Positions 15,746-24,929 of a stretch of 64,000 bases of DNA are shown here, in pieces. A model generated the notes under the pieces. That model ran no database searches. It was not told the origin of the DNA and saw only the letters and a program-made list of their open reading frames with translations. Position numbers and translations under genes: made by a program. Where the stretch lies: NCBI GenBank assembly GCA_964554185.1, contig CAZKNJ010000005.1:1-64000 (forward strand). The letters run 5' to 3'. Each line of letters begins with the position of its first letter. Positions within the stretch are counted from its first letter, which is position 1. Source of the DNA: CAZKNJ01 sp964554185 (GTDB lineage: Bacteria; 4484-113).

Positions 15746-17484
15746 TAGCTTCCCCCGGGGCTCCCCGTGAAGTTGTAGCCGATGTAGCTGACGTCGGCCT
15801 CGTTGATGACGCCGTCAAGGTTGGGGTCAAGATACTGGTGGTAGGAAGCGTCACCCAGTTTGTCCCCAAAGCGCTGGCGAATCTTCTGGATGTCCAGGTC
15901 GTCAACGAAGCCGTCGCCGTTGGTGTCGCCCCGCAAGGAGAGCACATCGAACACCAGCATACCGAGGGCAGCCTCCTGGAAGCGGTAAGCCTTGGCGGTC
16001 AGGTAATAGGTGCCGTTGCGGAACTCCGCTGGATCCAGTGTATAGGAGAAGTCGGGCCCGAAGGCATCGGTGTAGACGGGTTGGCTGGAGCCGCCGAGGT
16101 AGAACTCTACGCGTGAAGCCTGCTGGACGCCGTCCGCCCGGATGGCCACCACGGTCGGCTCGGTCAGCGTGGAGTTCGGCGCCGGGTAAAGGAATTCAAT
16201 CTGGAGGGGGTCAAGGATTCCCACGGCGAAGCTCTGGCTCCACAGCGTACCGCGCCGGACGCGCAGCGCGGAGGCATCGCGGTTGTATTCGCCGATGGGC
16301 GTGGTGAAGACAATCTCGTAATTATCCCAGGACACGATGAAGTCCAAGGGGATGGCGACGGCTGGCAGCGGGTCAACCTCGGAGGTGTCCACAACGAAAA
16401 GAGTGCCGTCGCTGCCGTCACCCAGATTCATCCCGGTCACAGAGACCTTGGCGGATGAGCCGGGTACGAGGAAGCGCGGCACCGCCTCGCCGATATAGGG
16501 GTCAACCGAGAAAGGCACGCCGTTGGTGTCCTCGGCGCTGAACACTGCGTGGATTTCGCCGGAGCTGTCAATGGCGGGAGGGACGCGCACGACAATCTCG
16601 TCGAAATCGCCGTCAACAATGGTGTAGGACACGATGAGCTCGGAGTCAAACTCCACCAGATACCCACCGGGAAACACGAGCCCGTCACCGGGGCCGGGAG
16701 TCGCGGGGAAGTTCTCGCCCCGGACGGTTACCTCTTCGTCAAAGTAGGCGTGGCCGGGAAGCACATTCTTCAAGTACGGGTTCAGTACCGTGAAGTCCTC
16801 GTCGGTCTGGGCCACGGTGCTGGAGATCACCACGCAAATCGGGCCGGTTATCGCGTCCCCGGGGACGGTGCAGACGATGTAATCCTGCGCCCACTCGTCA
16901 ACCGCCGCTTCCACTGCCTGCAAGGAGTCGGTGGTGAAGGTTACGTGGTCGGTCGCTAAATCGTAGATGCCGAAGTTGGCGCCGGCCAGCGTGACCTGGT
17001 CCCCGTAGTAGCCGGACTCAGGGTCGAAGCCGGTGACGGAGTGAGTTGAGATGATAATGGAAAGCTGGTTGCTCAGGTCGCTTTCTTCGTCATATACATC
17101 GACGACTGACAGCCGGTAGTAGTAGGTCTGGCCTATGGCGGGGTAGAACTCGTCGTAGAAAATGACTGAAGCGCCGCTCGGAGGCTGGGAGATCGTGCTG
17201 CCGCCGTTCACCCGCAGCGCGGGATTCGCCGTAGTAATGGGCTGAGTGTCGCGGTAGAGATAGTAGCCGATGGCCAGCGGGTCGGTTGCGCGCGTCCAGG
17301 TCACCATCACGCCGGTGGGCAAGCCGGAAACGGACTTGCCTGAAGCGGCCTCCACGCTGAGCAGCAGGGGCGAAGCTGAGTCCCGGCTGGCAAGGCCGCC
17401 GGTGAGAAGCGAGCGGGTGTGGCCGCATGAATATAGCAGCGTAGCTACCAGCAGCGCGGCGAGCAGTCTTAGGTGAAGTCTCAT
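15745..17484 (-). CDS. Secreted FN3-like/IPT lipoprotein with C-terminal dockerin-like domain
   Basis: A 579-aa protein. It has a signal peptide with lipobox-like VATLLYSCG, then an FN3-like domain (VMVTWTRATDPLAIGYYLYRD to LSNQLSI), then several IPT/TIG-type Ig domains (first one SVTGFDPESGYYGDQVTLAGANFG). An Ig-like segment follows, and finally two EF-hand/dockerin-like repeats (DTNGDGFVDDLDIQKIRQRFG and DPNLDGVINEADVSYIGYNF). The open frame extends far upstream, but that part is antisense to the protease gene; ATG 17484 has an AGGAGA Shine-Dalgarno and an upstream TGCTAAAAT. Probably a cell-surface binding protein; ligand unknown. Paralogous to the protein at 41488-43005. Confidence 0.82.
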   Translation of the reverse strand: MRLHLRLLAALLVATLLYSCGHTRSLLTGGLASRDSASPLLLSVEAASGKSVSGLPTGVMVTWTRATDPLAIGYYLYRDTQPITTANPALRVNGGSTISQPPSGASVIFYDEFYPAIGQTYYYRLSVVDVYDEESDLSNQLSIIISTHSVTGFDPESGYYGDQVTLAGANFGIYDLATDHVTFTTDSLQAVEAAVDEWAQDYIVCTVPGDAITGPICVVISSTVAQTDEDFTVLNPYLKNVLPGHAYFDEEVTVRGENFPATPGPGDGLVFPGGYLVEFDSELIVSYTIVDGDFDEIVVRVPPAIDSSGEIHAVFSAEDTNGVPFSVDPYIGEAVPRFLVPGSSAKVSVTGMNLGDGSDGTLFVVDTSEVDPLPAVAIPLDFIVSWDNYEIVFTTPIGEYNRDASALRVRRGTLWSQSFAVGILDPLQIEFLYPAPNSTLTEPTVVAIRADGVQQASRVEFYLGGSSQPVYTDAFGPDFSYTLDPAEFRNGTYYLTAKAYRFQEAALGMLVFDVLSLRGDTNGDGFVDDLDIQKIRQRFGDKLGDASYHQYLDPNLDGVINEADVSYIGYNFTGSPGGS

Positions 17485-17543
17485 TGGGTGTCTCCTGAAA
17501 CCGGCTACTGATTTTAGCATAAGCGATGCCATCGTTCGCGGGA

Positions 17544-20500
17544 TCAGCGCTGGTTGAGGCTGTTGAGGCTGGGCGGTGGAAGCGTGATGATTATGTACTC
17601 GCCCCCGCTGGTGTAGTCGCCCACCGTTATAGTGATGTTGCCGCTTTGCGCGCCCGCGGGCACCTTCACCGCCAGCTCGCTGACGCTCCAGTAAACGATG
17701 TCTCCCGGTGGCACCGTCTTGTTGTTGTAGAACTTGACGGATCCGCCGCTGGAGCTCGTGCCGAAACCGGAGCCGTAGATCGTCACCAGGTAGCCGGGGT
17801 AAGCGCGATCGCGCGAGAGGCTGTCTATATGAGGGATGGGCGTGAAGTCTATGCCGTTGCTGGTGCCCGCGGCGGTGGTGACCTTCACCGGGCCTTTGGT
17901 GATGCCCGCGGGGACTTTGACCTGAATCTCGCGGTTGCCCCAGGAGACGATATCGGGCGCGGTCACGCCGTTGAAGGTGACGGTGCTCGTGCCCTGCGAG
18001 GCGAGAAAGCCGCTGCCCAGCACGGAGATGGTGTTGCCCGCGATTTCGGCGTTGGGATTGAGCGAAGAGATGGAGGGCTTGATGGTGAAGGACTGGGAGG
18101 AGGCGGCCGAGGAGCTGCCAATGGTCACATACACCGGCCCGTTGACCGCGTCGGCAGGGACGGTGCAGATAATGGAGCCGGAGAACCACATGGAAACGCT
18201 GGCTTCAACCAGCCCGCTCACGCCGGTGAACTTGACCTTGTCGGTGGTGGGATTATAGGTGTCGCCAATGCCCAGAAAGTTGTTGCCGAACACTGAAAAC
18301 GCCGCGCCCGCGGTGGCGCTAAGCGGGAAGATGCTGGAGATGGACTGGTTCCGGACAATCAGGTTGACGCTCGCGCTGGCCATGAGCGGGAACTCGTCAT
18401 AGGCGCGCACTTCAAAGGTGTTGTCGCCGCCGTGCAGGTTGAGCGTGTTGAACGAGTAGGAATAAGGTGGAATCGTGTCCGTGCCCTTGAGCGTGTTGTT
18501 GACCCACAACTCGGTCTTCGTAACCTCCACATCGTCGGTGGCGGTGGCGGTGATGGTGATAGTGCCGCTCACGACATCATTGTTGTTGTGGCTGGTGATG
18601 TTTACGCTGGGCGGATTGGTGGATTTCTGCAGCCGGAAGTCGTCTATAAACCAGCCGACGGAGTTGACGGTGTTGTCGCCTTCCATCAGGAAGACAACCT
18701 GGATGGACTGGCCCAGGTAGTCGTCCAACAGGATGCTCTCCTGCGTCCAGGAGAACAGCTGGTTGTGGTACTCACCAACGATATAGTATTCGCCGTCGCC
18801 GGTGTTGACCGTGACGAATCCGCCGTCGCCCGAGTTGCCAAACTGGTGCTTATGGTAGAACTTCACGCGCACATGCTGGGCGTAGCTGAGATCAAACACC
18901 GGCGAATACAGCAGGTCGTATTCGCTGTTGCCATAGGAGCTGCCGCCGGTGTCGCCCATCTTGAACGAGTGCGTCGGGCTGTAGGCGTCGGAGGTGGTGA
19001 GATGCCAACTGGTGGAGCCGCTCTGGTCGTCGCTCCACCAGCCGGCAGTGCCTGCTTCGAAGTCGGTGAAGTAGTCCGGCTGAAGCACACTGTTGTTCAC
19101 CGTCACGTTGATGCTGGCTTCTTTGCGGTTGGCCTTGTCGTCAAAGGCGACGGCCTGAAGCTTGTAGCTGGTATTGGGGAACTTGGTCGTGTCCCAGGTG
19201 ATGGAAAAGGGCGAAGTGGTGTCTGTCGCCAGCAGGTAGTTGCCGGCGTAGAAGTAGACTTTCTTGATAGTCCCATCGCTGTCGCTGGCGCTGACCGAGA
19301 AAGTAACAAGTCCACTGACGGTATCGTTGTCGGCGGGGGAGGTGATGCTGATGCTCGGAGCGGTACCCAGGCTGAAGCCCAGGGCGGCAGCCGCGTCCAG
19401 GCGGCGAATCGTGGTGTTATCCCACTCGCCGTCGGGCAGGTCAACGCCGGAACCTTCCAGGATGGCGCGCACCTGGTCAACCGTGAGGCTGGGATTGGCC
19501 GCCATCAGCAGCGCGCCGACGCCGGCCACCAGCGGAGTAGCCATGCTGGTGCCGGACTCGACATAATAGTCCGAGGAACTGCGGTTGTAGGTTGAGCGGA
19601 GGGATACGCCGGGCGCGGCAATGTCCAGCCAGGGGCCGTAGTTGCTGAAGTCCGCCCGCGCGTCGTCCACGTTGGTCGCGCCAACGGCAATGACGCTCTT
19701 GTGCCCCGCGGGATACCACGGCTTGGTGAGCTCCTTGTTGCCGACTGCGGCAACCAGCAGCACGCCCTGGTCGTGGGCGTCCTCCAGCGCCTCGTTGAGG
19801 CTGTAAGAGAACCACGAGCCGGCAAAGCTCATATTAGCGATGTCTGCGCCGATTTCGGTCGCCAACGTCACCGCCTGCGCCGCCCGCGAGTAGTAGAGCT
19901 TGTTGGTGGAGTCGAAGATACGGATAGGAATGATGCTCGCCTGGTAAGCGATTCCCACCACGCCCAGGCCGTTGTCACCTACCGCTGCGGCGATGCCGGC
20001 TACGTGGGTGCCGTGCCCGGCCGCGGTCACGCCGGTGGGGTCATGGGGGATGTTGTCGTCGTCCGCCAGATCCAGCTTCTCGTTGGGCCAGTAGTCCGGC
20101 GGGTTCATCACGTTGGCGTTCAGGTCTTCATGGTCGGGGACGGAGCTTGAGGTGTTGCCGTTGTAGCGCACGCCGGTGTCCAGGATGGCAATCTTGACTC
20201 CGCTGCCGGCGGTCGTATCCCAGGCGGTCGCGGCGTTTATCTTCACCAAGCCCCAGAGGTTGGCTGGATAGTAAGGATCGTTGGGAACATACTCCAGCTC
20301 AAAACGGCCGTCGTACTCGGCGTACTCAATCTCGGATGGGTAAGCCGCCGGAAGGTCGCGCATCAGCTCGGCGGCGCGCTCAGGGCTGTCAAGCTGGTAG
20401 CAGGCCCAGTTGACGCGCCGAACGTAGGCCTCCTGGGACAGCTCCATCCCGTATTCACGGGCGAGGTAGCGGGCGAAGAGCGCGGGGCCTTCATTTTGGT

Positions 20501-20762
20501 ACAGCACCGAGTTGGGCAGCGATTCGCCGCCCACTCCGGCGCCCACGGGCGGCTGCGCGCCTGGAGAGAACTTCAGGATGATGCGGTCGGGATAATACTC
20601 CAGCGGCGATTGCTCCAGCGCGACCTCGCGCGCGAACTCAGGCGCAACTCCGGAAGGCCCGGCGCCTTTCCGGCCGCACGCTATACCCGCCGCAAGCATC
20701 AGCAGCGCGAACGCTACTACCACCGCTATGAGCCGCGGCGCACGAATTAGCCGACTGTACAT
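17544..20762 (-). CDS. Subtilisin-family (S8) lipoprotein protease with Ig-like and IPT domains
   Basis: A 1072-aa secreted serine protease. It has a lipoprotein signal (LLMLAAGIACGRK, Cys29) and a propeptide-like region. The S8 catalytic domain has Asp in VKIAILDTGVRYNG, His in GHGTHVAGIAAAVGD, the oxyanion Asn in VAAVGNKE and Ser in GTSMATPLVAGVGALL. After it come an Ig-like domain, a jelly-roll-like region (DFEAGTAGWWSDDQSG to FRLQKSTNPP), a second Ig-like domain, four IPT/TIG domains and the tail LPPPSLNSLNQR. The start was set at ATG 20762 because it gives the signal peptide; the upstream 55 codons overlap the purA end. No immunity or inhibitor gene is seen. Confidence 0.9.
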   Translation of the reverse strand: MYSRLIRAPRLIAVVVAFALLMLAAGIACGRKGAGPSGVAPEFAREVALEQSPLEYYPDRIILKFSPGAQPPVGAGVGGESLPNSVLYQNEGPALFARYLAREYGMELSQEAYVRRVNWACYQLDSPERAAELMRDLPAAYPSEIEYAEYDGRFELEYVPNDPYYPANLWGLVKINAATAWDTTAGSGVKIAILDTGVRYNGNTSSSVPDHEDLNANVMNPPDYWPNEKLDLADDDNIPHDPTGVTAAGHGTHVAGIAAAVGDNGLGVVGIAYQASIIPIRIFDSTNKLYYSRAAQAVTLATEIGADIANMSFAGSWFSYSLNEALEDAHDQGVLLVAAVGNKELTKPWYPAGHKSVIAVGATNVDDARADFSNYGPWLDIAAPGVSLRSTYNRSSSDYYVESGTSMATPLVAGVGALLMAANPSLTVDQVRAILEGSGVDLPDGEWDNTTIRRLDAAAALGFSLGTAPSISITSPADNDTVSGLVTFSVSASDSDGTIKKVYFYAGNYLLATDTTSPFSITWDTTKFPNTSYKLQAVAFDDKANRKEASINVTVNNSVLQPDYFTDFEAGTAGWWSDDQSGSTSWHLTTSDAYSPTHSFKMGDTGGSSYGNSEYDLLYSPVFDLSYAQHVRVKFYHKHQFGNSGDGGFVTVNTGDGEYYIVGEYHNQLFSWTQESILLDDYLGQSIQVVFLMEGDNTVNSVGWFIDDFRLQKSTNPPSVNITSHNNNDVVSGTITITATATDDVEVTKTELWVNNTLKGTDTIPPYSYSFNTLNLHGGDNTFEVRAYDEFPLMASASVNLIVRNQSISSIFPLSATAGAAFSVFGNNFLGIGDTYNPTTDKVKFTGVSGLVEASVSMWFSGSIICTVPADAVNGPVYVTIGSSSAASSQSFTIKPSISSLNPNAEIAGNTISVLGSGFLASQGTSTVTFNGVTAPDIVSWGNREIQVKVPAGITKGPVKVTTAAGTSNGIDFTPIPHIDSLSRDRAYPGYLVTIYGSGFGTSSSGGSVKFYNNKTVPPGDIVYWSVSELAVKVPAGAQSGNITITVGDYTSGGEYIIITLPPPSLNSLNQR

Positions 20763-20774
20763 CACCGCTATAGG

Positions 20775-20780
20775 ATTATA
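20775..20780 (-). promoter_or_regulatory. -10 box 12 nt before the protease start codon
   Basis: The minus strand reads GGTATAATC, with a perfect TATAAT ending 12 nt before ATG 20762. A transcript would start about 5 nt before the ATG, leaving no room for a Shine-Dalgarno. Confidence 0.5.
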
Positions 20781-20832
20781 CCTTGCAAATGCACTCGTGC
20801 ATTCGCGCAGAAGCAGAAGGTTCAGGCGGCGG

Positions 20833-22119
20833 CTAGAGCTTCGAGGCGCGCAGAACGGTTTCGTCGTGATCAGGACCCACCGAGAGCAGACGAACGGGGA
20901 CGGCAATATGCTGTTCCACGAAGTCAACGAATGCGATTAGCTCAGGCGCCAGGTCGGACTCTGTTCGCGCCTCCCGGCTGGGACCCGTCCAGCCCGCAAA
21001 CTCCGCATACTCCGGCGTGTAGCCCGCCAGCTCGGCATCGGACATCTCGCTCGTGTCAATCGTCTCGCCGTTTCTCTTGTAAGCCACGACGGCTTTGACA
21101 CTTTCCAGCCCGTCCAGCACGTCAATCTTGGTGAGCGCAAGCTCGGTGCAGCCGTTGATGCGCAGCGCGTACTTTAGCAGCACCAGGTCAAGCCAGCCGC
21201 AGCGGCGCGGGCGTCCGGTGGTCGTGCCGTACTCCAGCCCGTGCTCGCGCATATGCTCGCAGAAAACGCCGGTGAGCTCGCTGGGGAAGGTGCCGTTGCC
21301 CACTCGGGTGGCATACGCCTTGGAAACACCTATCACGCGGGTGATTTCCGACGGCGCGATGCCCGTCCCCAGGCAAGCGCCCGCGGAGACGGTGTGGGAG
21401 CTGGTGACAAAGGGGTAAGTGCCGTAATCAATGTCCAGTAGCGCGCCCTGGGCACCCTCGCACAGCACATTGGCGCCCCGGCCCAGAACCGAACGCACGG
21501 TCTTGACCGAGCTGACCACCAGCGGGGCGATGACCTCCGCCTGCTCCATCAAGCCGTCGTAGAGGGTATTAACACTCAACTCCTCCTTGAAGCCGTAGAC
21601 ACCGCGCAGAAGCGCGTTCTTGTAGGGAACGATGTCCTCCAGCCGCTGGCGCAACGTTTTCGGGTTGAGCAGGTCGCCTACCTGAATCCCGCTGCGGGAG
21701 AACTTGTCGGCGTAGCATGGGCCGATGCCCTGCTTGGTGGTGCCGATGGAGCGGCTACCCAGCAGTTTCTCATGTAGCTCGTCCTGAAGGATATGGTAGG
21801 GCATCACGAGATGAGCCCGGCTGCCGATGAGGAGGTTATTGCTCCAGAGGCCCTTCTCCTGGAGGAAGCCAATCTCGCCGATGAGCCGACCGGGGTTCAC
21901 CACCATGCCGTCGGCCATCAGGCATTGGTGGTCGCGGTGCAATATAGCCGAGGGGAGGAGGTTGAACTTGTACGTCTCCCCGCCGGTCTTGACCGTGTGG
22001 CCGGCGTTGCTTCCGCCCTGGAATCTTACCGTAAGGTCAAAGTCCGCACCCAGGTAGTGCGCAAGCTTCCCCTTACCTTCGTCGCCCCACTGGGAGCCCG
22101 TGATTACTACAACCGTCAT
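20833..22119 (-). CDS. purA: Adenylosuccinate synthetase
   Basis: PurA joins IMP and aspartate using GTP in AMP synthesis. The 428-aa protein carries the GTP-binding GSQWGDEGKGKL, the QGGSNAGHTV motif, GTTKQGIGPCYADK, the GAQGALLDIDYGTYPFVTSS stretch and the C-terminal GTTTGRPRRCGWLDL and KIDVLDGLE segments. It is full length and likely cytoplasmic and essential. An upstream GGACGAG is only a weak ribosome-binding site. It stands alone between two secreted-protein genes. Confidence 0.97.
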   Translation of the reverse strand: MTVVVITGSQWGDEGKGKLAHYLGADFDLTVRFQGGSNAGHTVKTGGETYKFNLLPSAILHRDHQCLMADGMVVNPGRLIGEIGFLQEKGLWSNNLLIGSRAHLVMPYHILQDELHEKLLGSRSIGTTKQGIGPCYADKFSRSGIQVGDLLNPKTLRQRLEDIVPYKNALLRGVYGFKEELSVNTLYDGLMEQAEVIAPLVVSSVKTVRSVLGRGANVLCEGAQGALLDIDYGTYPFVTSSHTVSAGACLGTGIAPSEITRVIGVSKAYATRVGNGTFPSELTGVFCEHMREHGLEYGTTTGRPRRCGWLDLVLLKYALRINGCTELALTKIDVLDGLESVKAVVAYKRNGETIDTSEMSDAELAGYTPEYAEFAGWTGPSREARTESDLAPELIAFVDFVEQHIAVPVRLLSVGPDHDETVLRASKL

Positions 22120-22241
22120 TAGCGCTCGTCCGTACTGAGATTATGAAAAGGGAATTGTAGGCGGCGGGCCTAGGGCGGGTCAACTTGGACAACTCGCCGA
22201 AGTAAGCTACAATATACGAAATACCCCCAGGCAGCTTTGGC

Positions 22242-23609
22242 TTACAGCCCTGGCATCCGCTCCCGTCCCAGCTCGCCGATGTGCTGTATCTCCACTCCGG
22301 TGTAGTAGTGCTGGACTATCTGCCGCCACGAGGCCCCGTGCTCGGCCATATATTTGGCGCCGTACTGGGACATCCCCACGCCGTGGCCGTAGCCGCCGCC
22401 GGCGAAACGAACCGCTGCGGCCTCGGAGACGCGCTCCAGCAGCTTCTGGGTTCCGCGCAGATACTCGGCGCGGCCCGCGCCGGACAGCACGGAGTTGCGC
22501 ATCTTCATCTCTGAAGTGCCGTCAGCCGAGATAACATAGGCGCGCTTCCACTCCTCCAGGTCCACCAGGCCTTCGCCGGGCCGTCCCACCAGCTCCACGG
22601 TGAAGCTGGGGCTGCGCATCACATTCAGCCCGATTAGCTTGCGTACCTGCGCGGGAGTGAGCTGAACCTTACCGGCGTCGCCGCGGAACTCCAGGTGGCA
22701 GGTGGGATCGCGCGCGTCCGGTGGCGAGACGATGACGGATTGCAGCGCGCCGAGGCGGTGGCCGGCGGCGGTGAGTAGACCTCCAAACTCGGCGAAGGTG
22801 TAGGAGAGCTCCCAGCTGTCGTAGGGAGATTCCTCGGGGCTGGGGACGCTCACCAGATAGGGATACTCGCCGTTGCGCGTCTGGCCGCCGCAGCAGGAAT
22901 GGTAGTAAGCGACGATGGGCGAGCCGTCGTAGGTGATAACCATACCCTCGGTGGCCTTGATGGCGGCGTCGGCAGCGGGGTGCTCGCGGGCCACGCCGCC
23001 GTACATCTGGTCGCCCACGGTGCCAACGACATCATAGGCGCGACCGCGGTTGGCCTGGGCGCGCTGGAGGACGTAAGTGCGGGCGGCCACTGCCTGCGCC
23101 TTCACCGCTTCGGGGTGCCACAGCGCCGGCATCTCCGCGGGCACCACGCCGCGCAAGTAGTCTTCCACATCTACCAAATTAATGAGCAGCAGGCCGCCGG
23201 CGCCGTCGCCTTGAACGCGGAAGCCGCCGCGATAGCGGTTGCCGCCGAAAGAGAGAAACCCCTTTGCGGGCTGGAGGATGAGAGAAGCGCCCTTGAAACC
23301 CGCTGCCTTCACCTCACCGCCAGATGAGCTGAGCTTGATGGGAGGCTTGGCCTCACCCAGCCTGGAGCCATCGGCGGCAAGAATAGCGATTGCTCCTTCA
23401 GCGCCGATGCTCAGCTCGCGTTGTCCGCTGCTGAGCAGGACGCGGATGATGCGCGCAGGCGCGGAAGAAAAGGGGGCAGCGGCGACCGAGGGCTGGCTAT
23501 CCTGCACTTCATCGGCGGGGCCGATAGCAGCCGCGGTCAACAGGGCGAGAGCCAGCGCCAGCGGTAGAAGCCGCAGGGCGGAAGACACACACCAACGTGC
23601 CGCGAACAT
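22242..23609 (-). CDS. SpoIID/LytB domain protein
   Basis: A 455-aa exported protein. It has a signal peptide (LRLLPLALALALLTAAAIG), an Ala/Pro-rich spacer, then the SpoIID domain: GGFRVQGDGAGGLLLINLVDVEDYLRGVVPAEMPALWHPEAVKAQAVAARTYVL, later YHSCCGGQTRN and the terminal GYGHGVGMSQYGAKYMAEHGASWRQIVQHYYTGVEI. SpoIID cleaves peptidoglycan glycan strands in sporulating firmicutes. In other bacteria the domain (also called LytB or amidase enhancer) is common without sporulation, so sporulation should not be inferred. An extended -10 sits 7 nt before the ATG. Confidence 0.93.
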   Translation of the reverse strand: MFAARWCVSSALRLLPLALALALLTAAAIGPADEVQDSQPSVAAAPFSSAPARIIRVLLSSGQRELSIGAEGAIAILAADGSRLGEAKPPIKLSSSGGEVKAAGFKGASLILQPAKGFLSFGGNRYRGGFRVQGDGAGGLLLINLVDVEDYLRGVVPAEMPALWHPEAVKAQAVAARTYVLQRAQANRGRAYDVVGTVGDQMYGGVAREHPAADAAIKATEGMVITYDGSPIVAYYHSCCGGQTRNGEYPYLVSVPSPEESPYDSWELSYTFAEFGGLLTAAGHRLGALQSVIVSPPDARDPTCHLEFRGDAGKVQLTPAQVRKLIGLNVMRSPSFTVELVGRPGEGLVDLEEWKRAYVISADGTSEMKMRNSVLSGAGRAEYLRGTQKLLERVSEAAAVRFAGGGYGHGVGMSQYGAKYMAEHGASWRQIVQHYYTGVEIQHIGELGRERMPGL

Positions 23610-23616
23610 GCGTTTG

Positions 23617-23625
23617 ATTCTAGCA
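23617..23625 (-). promoter_or_regulatory. Extended -10 directly before the SpoIID-like gene
   Basis: The minus strand reads TGCTAGAAT; the box ends 7 nt before ATG 23609. This is another predicted leaderless start. Confidence 0.5.
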
Positions 23626-23671
23626 GCACCCTGGCATTAGTGCCGAATGATATAATCGTGGCGGGTTAATT

Positions 23672-24226
23672 GTGCTTGACTTGGGAGGAATACTACGGTT
23701 TCGACGGCTAACGGCGGCAATTGTACTGGCTGCCGCCACGGCGTTGTTGCTCGCCGCCAGCCCCCCCTCAGATGAACCCGGCAAGTCTGCCGACAAGGAC
23801 ATGCCGTCCTATGTGGGCAGCAACTTCAAGACGTGCAAGAAGTGCCACACGCAACAGGTGCAGATACTCGCCCAGAGCGGGATGGCGAGCACTTATGAAC
23901 GGCTAAGCTCTGAAGAGCGCACGGGGACGGGATGCGTGCCGTGCCACACCACCGGCTTTGGACGCAAGACGGGCTTCCGCTCGGTGAAGGACACGCCGGG
24001 GCTGGTGAACGTGCAATGCGAGGAGTGCCATGGGCCGGCCTCGCAGCACCTGGAAGTACCCATCACCGCCAAGGAACTGCGCAGGGACACGCAATCAATG
24101 CCGAATGAGGAGGACTGCCAGCGCTGCCATAACGAGAAGTCGCCGACCTTCGACGGGTTTGACTACACCGAAGCGCTGGCGGCGATCAAGCACTGGGACG
24201 ACACCGAGCCCGCCGGGCCAGAGTAG
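23672..24226 (+). CDS. Exported tetraheme cytochrome c (cytochrome c554-like)
   Basis: A 184-aa protein with an N-terminal hydrophobic export segment (LTAAIVLAAATALLLAAS) and four CXXCH heme sites: CKKCH (55), CVPCH (88), CEECH (116) and CQRCH (149). The motif layout, with VQCEECHGPASQHLEVP, matches the cytochrome c554/multiheme c family of periplasmic electron carriers. GTG is the assumed start; the TATAAT at 23651-23656 lies 15 nt upstream. It is probably matured by the ccsA-resB system at 58.9-61.3 kb. It precedes the lipoprotein gene at 24273 by 46 bp. Confidence 0.88.
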   Translation: MLDLGGILRFRRLTAAIVLAAATALLLAASPPSDEPGKSADKDMPSYVGSNFKTCKKCHTQQVQILAQSGMASTYERLSSEERTGTGCVPCHTTGFGRKTGFRSVKDTPGLVNVQCEECHGPASQHLEVPITAKELRRDTQSMPNEEDCQRCHNEKSPTFDGFDYTEALAAIKHWDDTEPAGPE

Positions 24227-24272
24227 GGATTTCCCGGGCGGGCCGGAAGGAAACTTGAGTGAGGTGGACGCG

Positions 24273-24839
24273 ATGAAGGTAGTTAGCATAATTGTGCTGC
24301 TGGCCGTTACACTCGTGTGCGGCTGCTCCAAGCCGGATCCCCGGCTGGCGCTGTTGGAGGGCGAGGATCTCGGCCTCGGCGTCACACTGAGGACGCCGTT
24401 CAGCCAGGTGCCGGATCTCATCGCCCAGTCGCTGGGCCGCAAGATTGCGCACAACAATCTATCCAAGGACGACCGCTTCTGGAAGTACGAGGACACCTAC
24501 GGGGACTACCGCTTTATTATCGGCGACATCAACCAGGACGGCGGTGTGGACTTCATCAGCATTCTGGTGGCGGAGAACAAGGGCGACCGCACCATGCTGG
24601 CCAACAACTTCGCGAAGGAGTTTCCGCAGGTGAAGACGCGCTTTGGTATCACCGTCGGCTCCGGCGTGGAGGATATGACCACCGCTTACATGCAGGGAAC
24701 CGGCGTGAGGGCTGAGGTGCTGCGCATTGACGCGCCGGACTGGCACCTGCTGTTCCGCACGCGGGGTAACACTATCATCGGCTTGCGGCTGATGGACGAT
24801 TTCGTGAGCACGCTGCCGCTCGCCAACCTGGAGAAGTGA
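24273..24839 (+). CDS. Small predicted lipoprotein of unknown function
   Basis: A 188-aa protein with a clear lipoprotein signal (VVSIIVLLAVTLVCGCSK) followed by a soluble domain containing EDTYGDYRFIIGDINQDGGVDFISILVAENKGDRT. I do not recognise the family. ATG 24273 is chosen for the signal peptide; the longer frame is a shadow of the cytochrome gene. It lies 46 bp behind the tetraheme cytochrome gene and may be co-transcribed with it. Confidence 0.7.
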   Translation: MKVVSIIVLLAVTLVCGCSKPDPRLALLEGEDLGLGVTLRTPFSQVPDLIAQSLGRKIAHNNLSKDDRFWKYEDTYGDYRFIIGDINQDGGVDFISILVAENKGDRTMLANNFAKEFPQVKTRFGITVGSGVEDMTTAYMQGTGVRAEVLRIDAPDWHLLFRTRGNTIIGLRLMDDFVSTLPLANLEK

Positions 24840-24880
24840 CGCCGGGCTGCCGCCGGCCACTCGTTGCGGGCTCCCAGTGG

Positions 24881-24906
24881 GAGCCGGGCTGGTCAGCCCG
24901 GCGTAC
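24881..24906. repeat. Dispersed palindromic element, copy 2
   Basis: This is the 26-bp element also found at 805-830, with one difference in the centre (GGTC instead of AGTC). A second palindrome, GGCTCCCA, GT, GGGAGCC, abuts it on the left and CCACA, TGCG, TGTGG lies just right of it. All are in the gap between a plus-strand and a minus-strand gene end. Confidence 0.7.
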
Positions 24907-24929
24907 CCGAAGTACCACATGCGTGTGGG

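Noticed and set aside
15185..15800. Cobalamin riboswitch for the PduO-type gene
   Set aside because: The gene starts directly at the stop of the upstream gene, leaving no leader for a riboswitch.
17485..18189. N-terminal extension of the dockerin-IPT protein frame
   Set aside because: The upstream 230 codons are His/Arg-rich antisense-type sequence over the S8 protease gene; a signal peptide and ribosome site start at 17484.
22242..23609. Evidence for sporulation from the SpoIID domain
   Set aside because: SpoIID/LytB domains are widespread in non-sporulating diderms, and no other sporulation gene is in the window.
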